Below, one piece after another: positions 59,033 through 64,000 of a stretch of 64,000 nucleotides of DNA; position 1 is the first letter of the stretch; every line of letters starts with the position of its first letter. The position numbers were made by a program, and so were the translations under genes. The stretch is from Melastoma dodecandrum. Taxonomy: Eukaryota > Streptophyta > Magnoliopsida > Myrtales > Melastomataceae. The stretch spans positions 682,001-746,000 of the forward strand of contig JARUPY010000395.1 in the NCBI GenBank assembly GCA_029817715.1, read 5' to 3'. The notes below the pieces were generated by a model. It was not told the DNA's origin, did not search any database, and worked only from the letters and a program-made list of their open reading frames with translations.

Positions 59033-60355
59033 CATGCGCATTAGTGAATTGGTTCCTTTTGATCCTGAAATAGAAAGAACCTTTCGGTTACGTCTAAGAG
59101 AGCAAAAGGAAGCCACATGCCAACAAACAATGGAGAACAACAATCAAGAAGTTAAACCGAGAATCATGCGTGATAACAGTTATCACTATGCTACAAAATT
59201 CGAGTTTCGGGCGTTCTCCATCGGAGAATCCACATGGGCACATCACCAACTTTCTGGAAATTTGCGACACTTTTCGCTATAATGGAGTATCGAGCGAGGC
59301 CATTCGAATGAGACTCTTCCCATTCTCGTTGAGGGACAAAGCACGAACATGGCTCTACTCTTTGCCAGAAGGGTCCATCACAAACTGGGAAGAGATGTCC
59401 GGAAAATTCCTATCAAAATATTTCCCACCTAGCATGACCATTAAGATGCGGAATGACATCACTTCGTTTCGACAACATGGAACAAAGTCACTTTATGAGG
59501 CGTGGGAGAGATTTAAGGAATTTTTACGAGTGTGCCCCACATCACGAGATACCTCAATGGATGTTGGTGCAAATTTTTTTTGATGGATTAACTGATGCAC
59601 TTCGCTCAACGAAAGATGCAGCTGCAGGGGGAACAATATTAAACAAGCAGTCGGAGGAAGCAATGGAGCTATTCGAGCAGATGGCTAATAACGGTCATGG
59701 AGTATCGCGTGCCTGAGGAGTAGCTGGAATACATTCAGTTGATGAAGTTGCTGCCCTCAATGCTAAAGTGGACGTTAACTCGGGAGTTGAATACATTAAA
59801 GGGTCCTAGTCATCCCATTCATTATTCGTATGAGAGGTGTGAAGAAAATCATGCTCCTGGTCAATGTTTCACTGGTGCTGATCAGCCAACTACTTGGGAG
59901 CCAACTCGAGGAACAACCCCTTTTCGAATACTTACAATCCGGGATGGAGGAACCACTCGAATTTCTCGTGGGGAAACCAACAATCAGCAAAACCAACTCC
60001 TCCACCAGGACCTCATCAGCAAAAGCCACAACCGCAAGAAAAAATGTCAGGTATTGAAGAACTATTGGTCAAATACATTTCTAAAACCGACACTCTTTTG
60101 CAGAACCAATCGGCTTCACTTCGGAGTTTAGAAGCCCAAGTCGGACAATTGGCACAAGCAATTAATAGTCGATCTCAAGGCACTCTTCCGAGCAATACAG
60201 AGGTGAATCCAAGGAATGAAGGGAATGCGCAAGTCCATGCTATCACTTTACGGAATGGGAGAACACTTCCTGAAGCCTCAAAGTTCAAGCACGTCGTTGC
60301 AACTACACCAGATGTTACGCACAAAGGCAACGAACCGTCTGTCCAGCCTAGCTAG
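59033..60355 (+). pseudogene. Athila gag, frameshifted
   Basis: Starts at MRISELVPFDPEIERTF (59,033). A frameshift near 59,200 leads to ENPHGHITNFLEICDTFRYN, RLFPFSLRDKARTWLYSLPE and SKYFPPSMTIKMRNDITSFR; a second near 59,550 leads to EIPQWMLVQIFFDGLTDALR. Near 59,830 a knuckle-like piece reads YERCEENHAPGQC, where the first cysteine of the usual C-x2-C-x4-H-x4-C has become tyrosine. More frame changes lead to the frame ending at 60,355. Confidence 0.85.
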
Positions 60356-60379
60356 CAACTTTCTCAACCAAAAGAAGGT

Positions 60380-61396
60380 ATGGAAAATGCTTCTATTGGA
60401 AAAAATAAACTCATATATCCACCTCTTCCTTTTCCACAGCTAGCTAGTAAGCAGAGTGATGAGAATGACTTCCTGAAATTCTTAGAAATCTTCAAAAAGC
60501 TACATATCAACATCCCTTTTGCTGAAGCATTGCAGAAGATGCCGAGCTACGTTAAATTCATGAAAGATATATTATCTAAAAAGAGACGCCTCGGTGAGTT
60601 TGAGACTGTTGCCTTCACTGAAGAATGTAGTGCTATTTTGCAGAAAAAGTTACCTCCAAAGCTAAAAGATCCTGGTAGTTTCACTATACCCTGTTCTATT
60701 GGTTCAAATTTCAGCGGTAAGGCATTGTGTGATCTTGGTGCGAGTGTTAATTTAATGCCTTTATCAATATTTTACGAATTGGGTTTGGGGGAAGTAAAAC
60801 CTACATCGGTCACGTTGCAATTAGCCGACCGATCTCTTGCTTTTCCAAGGGGAATCATTTAGGATATTTTGGTTAAGGTAGATAAATTTGTTTTTCCCGC
60901 AGATTTTATCGTGCTTGATTTTGAAGAGGACCGTGAAATACCAATCATCCTTGGAATACCATTCCTTGCCACAGGTAGGACTTTAATTGACGTCCAAAAT
61001 GGTGAGCTAACCATGAGGGTTAATAATGAAGAGGTAACATTTAATATTCTTCTTGCAATGAAATGTCCGAATGAACCTAATGGTTGTTTTTCTATTGACA
61101 TCATTGACAGGATAGCAGCCGAAGAAGTTACTATTTTGAAGACGACCGATGTGCTTGAGCTAGCATTAACTTCTGAGGAAGCAACTATCGATGAAGAAAC
61201 TAAGGAAATGATTAGTTGGATGGAGTGCAAATCTTACATACCTAGAGATTTGAGAGCTTTCGATCCATTGGAGTTGTCAGAAAAGACCACCAAACCATCC
61301 ATCATAGAAGCACCAGAATTAGAGCTCAAAACCTTACCCACACATTTGAGGTATTCATTCCTCCAAAACGCCAATCAACTCCCTGTGCAGAATTGA
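60380..61396 (+). pseudogene. Athila protease region, one stop
   Basis: CDLGASVNLMPLSIFYELGL gives the aspartic protease core (DLGAS at residues 118-122 of the first frame, in place of the common DTGA/DSGA, as usual for Athila). A TAG after FPRGII at about 60,860 interrupts it. The same frame resumes with VKVDKFVFPADFIVLDFEED and IPIILGIPFLATGRTLIDVQ. Confidence 0.85.
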
Positions 61397-62861
61397 CGGA
61401 GTTGCAGGAGGAGAAAGTACTTCGAATCTTGAGGGATCACAAGAGGGCAATAGGATGGACTATTGCAGATATCAGAGGAATCAGCCCAGCAATTTGCATG
61501 AAGAAGATCCTCCTCGAAGACGATCACAAACCATCGATAGAGAATCAACGGAGATTGTACCCAAACATGAAAGATGTTGTAAAAAAGGAGATCATCAAGT
61601 GGCTCGATGCATGTATCATCTTTCCTATTTTTGACAGCTCGTGGGTTAGTCCTATACAGTGTGTTCCCAAGAAAGGCGGAATGACAGTAGTAACAAATGA
61701 GAAGAATGAACTCATCCCTACTTGCACTGTCACGGGTGGAGGGTATGTATGGACTACCAGAAGCTGAACAAAGCAACAAGAAAAGATCACTACCCGCTTC
61801 CATTTATCGATCAAATGTTGGACAGATTGGCAGGTAAAGAATATTATTGTTTTCTCGATGGTTACTCAGGATATAATCAGATTGCCATTGCACCAGAAGA
61901 TCAGGAGAAAACGACTTTCACATGTCCATACGGTACGGTAGCCTTTCGTAGAATGCCATTTGGATTGTGTAATGCACCTGCTACATTCCAAAGGTGCATG
62001 ACGTCCATTTTCGCTGACATGGTAGAACGATATTTAGAAATTTTTATAGACGACTTTTCCGTCTTTGGTGACTCATTTGATAATTGCTTACATAATCTTG
62101 CATGTGTACTCGAATGTTGTGAGAAGACTAATCTAATCTTAAATTGGGAAAAATGTCACTTTATGGTTCGGGAATGTATTGTCCTTGGTCACAGGGTGTC
62201 AAGCAAGGGTATTGAAGTTGACAGAGCAAAGATTGAGACCATCGAAAAGTTATCCCCACCAACATCGGTAAGAGCTATCCGAAGTTTTCTTGGTCATGCT
62301 GGCTTTTACAGGCGATTCATTAAGGATTTCTCCAAAATATCGAAACCATTATGCAATCTTTTGGAGAAAGACATACCATTCAACTTTGATAAAGCATGCA
62401 TGGAAGCATTTACAAAATTGAAGGAGAGGTTAGTTACAACACCTATCATTGTAGTGCCTGATTGGACGTTACATTTTGAATTGATGTGCGATGCGAGTGC
62501 TTATGCCTTAGGAGCAGTGCTTGGGCAACGTAAGAATAAGTTTTTTCATGTGATTTACTATGCTAGTAGAACTTTGGACGATGCACAGGTAAATTACACG
62601 ACCACTGAAAAGGAGCCACTAGCTGTCGTATTTGCTTTCGATAAATTTCGATCTTACCTTGTGGGTTCGAAAGTCATAGTGTTCACAGATCACTCCGCGA
62701 TCAAGTACTTGATTGAGAAAAATGATGCAAAACCACGATTGATAAGATGGGTTCTCTTACTACAAGAATTCGATCTCGAGATCAAAGACAGAAAAGGAAC
62801 AGAGAATCAAGTAGATGATCACTTGTCAAGGCTAGATGGTCAAAGAGAATCAACTAGGTAG
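61393..62861 (+). pseudogene. Athila reverse transcriptase and RNase H, one frameshift
   Basis: The first part (61,393-61,767) has the RT N-terminus (SSWVSPIQCVPKKGGMTVVT). A frameshift near 61,735 passes to a 379-aa frame with [11 protein letters not shown] (D46), [20 protein letters not shown] and FIDD (residues 108-111), all catalytic acids present. RNase H follows ([49 protein letters not shown]) and ends DDHLSRLD. Confidence 0.9.
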
Positions 62862-62899
62862 CTATAAATGAATCTTTTCCCGATGAACAGCTGCTCTCG

Positions 62900-64000
62900 G
62901 TTATCATGCAGATTTTGTTAATTTTCTTGTTTCGAATTTCATACCCACTTATTTGAATGCGCAACAAAAGAAGAGGTTTTTACATGATGTTAAGAATTAT
63001 ATGTGGGATGAACCGTTCTTGTTCAAGCAATGTGCAAATCAAATTCTTAGAAGATGCATACCTAAAGAAGAATGAGACCAAATTTTGTGGCAATGTCATT
63101 CATCACCTTACGGCGGACATTTTGGAGGATATAAAACAGCTACTCGTATTTTACAATCAGGTTTCTTTTGGCCTTCATTATTTAAGGATGCTTACAATTT
63201 TGTCGCTAAATGTGATAGATTCCAACGAACGAGAAACATATCAAGGCGACACGAAATGCCCTTAAACAACATTTTGGAGGTAGAGATTTTCGACGTTTGG
63301 GGTATTGATTTTATGGGACCATTTGTTTCGTCTTTCAAAAATCGTTATATTTTAGTTGCTGTGGATTACGTGTCTAAATGGGTTGAAGCGAAAGCTTTGC
63401 CCATTAACGAGGCTAAAACAGTGGTTAAGTTTTTTAAAAAGCAGGTGTTCACAAGGTTCGGTACCCCAAGAGCAATCATCAACGATGGGGGATCTCACTT
63501 TTGCAATAAACAATTCGCCAATTTGTTAAACAAGTATGGAATAAATCACAAGGTCGCTCTAGCATACCATCCGCAGACTAGTGGGCAAGTGGAAGTATCA
63601 AATCGAGAAATTAAGAGAATTCTCGAGAAAACTGTTAAACACATCACGGGAGGATTGGGCACTGAAGCTAGAGGACACATTGTGGGCTTATCGAACAGCT
63701 TACAAAACGCCAATTGGAGTGTCTCCGTTTAAGCTAGTTTATGGGAAAGCATGTCACTTGCCTGTGGAATTGGAGCACAAAGCATTCTGGGCAATTAAGA
63801 AATTGAATTTTGATCTCGAGAAGGCTGGACAGAAGAGGTTGCTCCAATTGAATGAACTTGATGAATTTCAGCTTCAAGCATATGAAAACGCGAGGATCTA
63901 TAAGGAGAAGACGAAACAGTGGCATGATAAGAGGATCAATGAGCGAAAATTTGAACCTGGACAACAAGTATTGTTATTCAATTCCAGACTGATATTATTC
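62900..64000 (+). pseudogene. Athila integrase, partial at window end
   Basis: The zinc-binding part ([20 protein letters not shown] then AKCDRF) has its second cysteine replaced by phenylalanine, and a stop precedes it near 63,075. The core keeps D75 (WGIDFMGPF), D134 (INDGGSHF) and E170 ([12 protein letters not shown]) of the 215-aa frame 63,085-63,732, spaced as in DD35E enzymes. A frameshift near 63,650 moves the rest ([20 protein letters not shown] and [10 protein letters not shown]) to another frame that is still open at the window edge. Confidence 0.88.

Larger units (their letters stand above)
57785..64000 (+). mobile_element. Athila-lineage Ty3/Gypsy element (5' part, runs off window)
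   Basis: A 5' LTR (57,785-58,903), the primer site TGGCGCCGTTATCGGGGA, then gag, protease, RT, RNase H and integrase in the Gypsy order. The integrase C-terminal region is still running at 64,000. The tRNA-Asp-type primer site, the DLGASVNLMPLS protease and the [14 protein letters not shown] motif point to the Athila lineage. It lies inside the Tat element in the opposite strand and is better preserved, so it is younger. Frameshifts and stops are noted in the parts below. Confidence 0.92.

Overview
This is nuclear DNA of a flowering plant, most likely a eudicot. The genes have short GT-AG introns in AT-rich non-coding DNA. They include a plant mitochondrial DAR-type GTPase, a peroxisomal CHY1-type hydrolase, a LEA_1 protein, a type I MADS-box gene and NAC-like genes, set among Ty1/copia, Athila and Tat retrotransposons. 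I could not fix the species.

Left part, 1-13.8 kb. The 3' half of a DAR GTPase 2-like gene enters on the + strand. It faces, tail to tail, a complete 14-exon 3-hydroxyisobutyryl-CoA hydrolase gene (- strand, 380 aa, C-terminal AKL peroxisome signal). The 3' end of that hydrolase gene has been copied in tandem as a broken pseudogene. A repeat-like stretch, a two-exon LEA_1 gene and a single-exon M-gamma MADS-box gene follow, then a gene-poor AT-rich stretch.

Middle part, 13.8-48.5 kb. This is a tandem array of five NAC-like units: A1 (15.5 kb), A2 (22.2), B1 (31.7), B2 (37.8) and C (47.0). A1+A2 and B1+B2 are two copies of one block of about 15.6-17 kb. Each gene starts at a conserved ATG within the NAC domain, lacks a readable subdomain A, keeps subdomains B to E in a four-exon layout and has a short tail. 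C, B1 and B2 are open throughout. A1 is open but has a shrunken last intron. A2 has two 1-base deletions. A2 and B2 carry the same three old insertions: an Athila-like solo LTR in the last coding exon (5-bp duplication ACCTT), a copia remnant limited to gag-protease (CAATG) and a 1.7-kb solo LTR (CTTAA). All three therefore predate the block duplication. In B2 the solo LTR supplies the last codons and the stop.

Right part, 48.5-64 kb. A 110-bp direct repeat and unassigned sequence lead into a decayed Tat-lineage Gypsy element on the - strand (51,773-57,784). It has an LTR, a polypurine tract, integrase, two RNase H domains and an RT without its motif A aspartate, and it is cut by a younger Athila element on the + strand. 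The Athila element (from 57,785 past the window end) shows its LTR, a tRNA-Asp-type primer site, and gag, protease, RT-RNase H and integrase with a few frameshifts and stops. No rRNA gene, tRNA gene or CRISPR array was seen.
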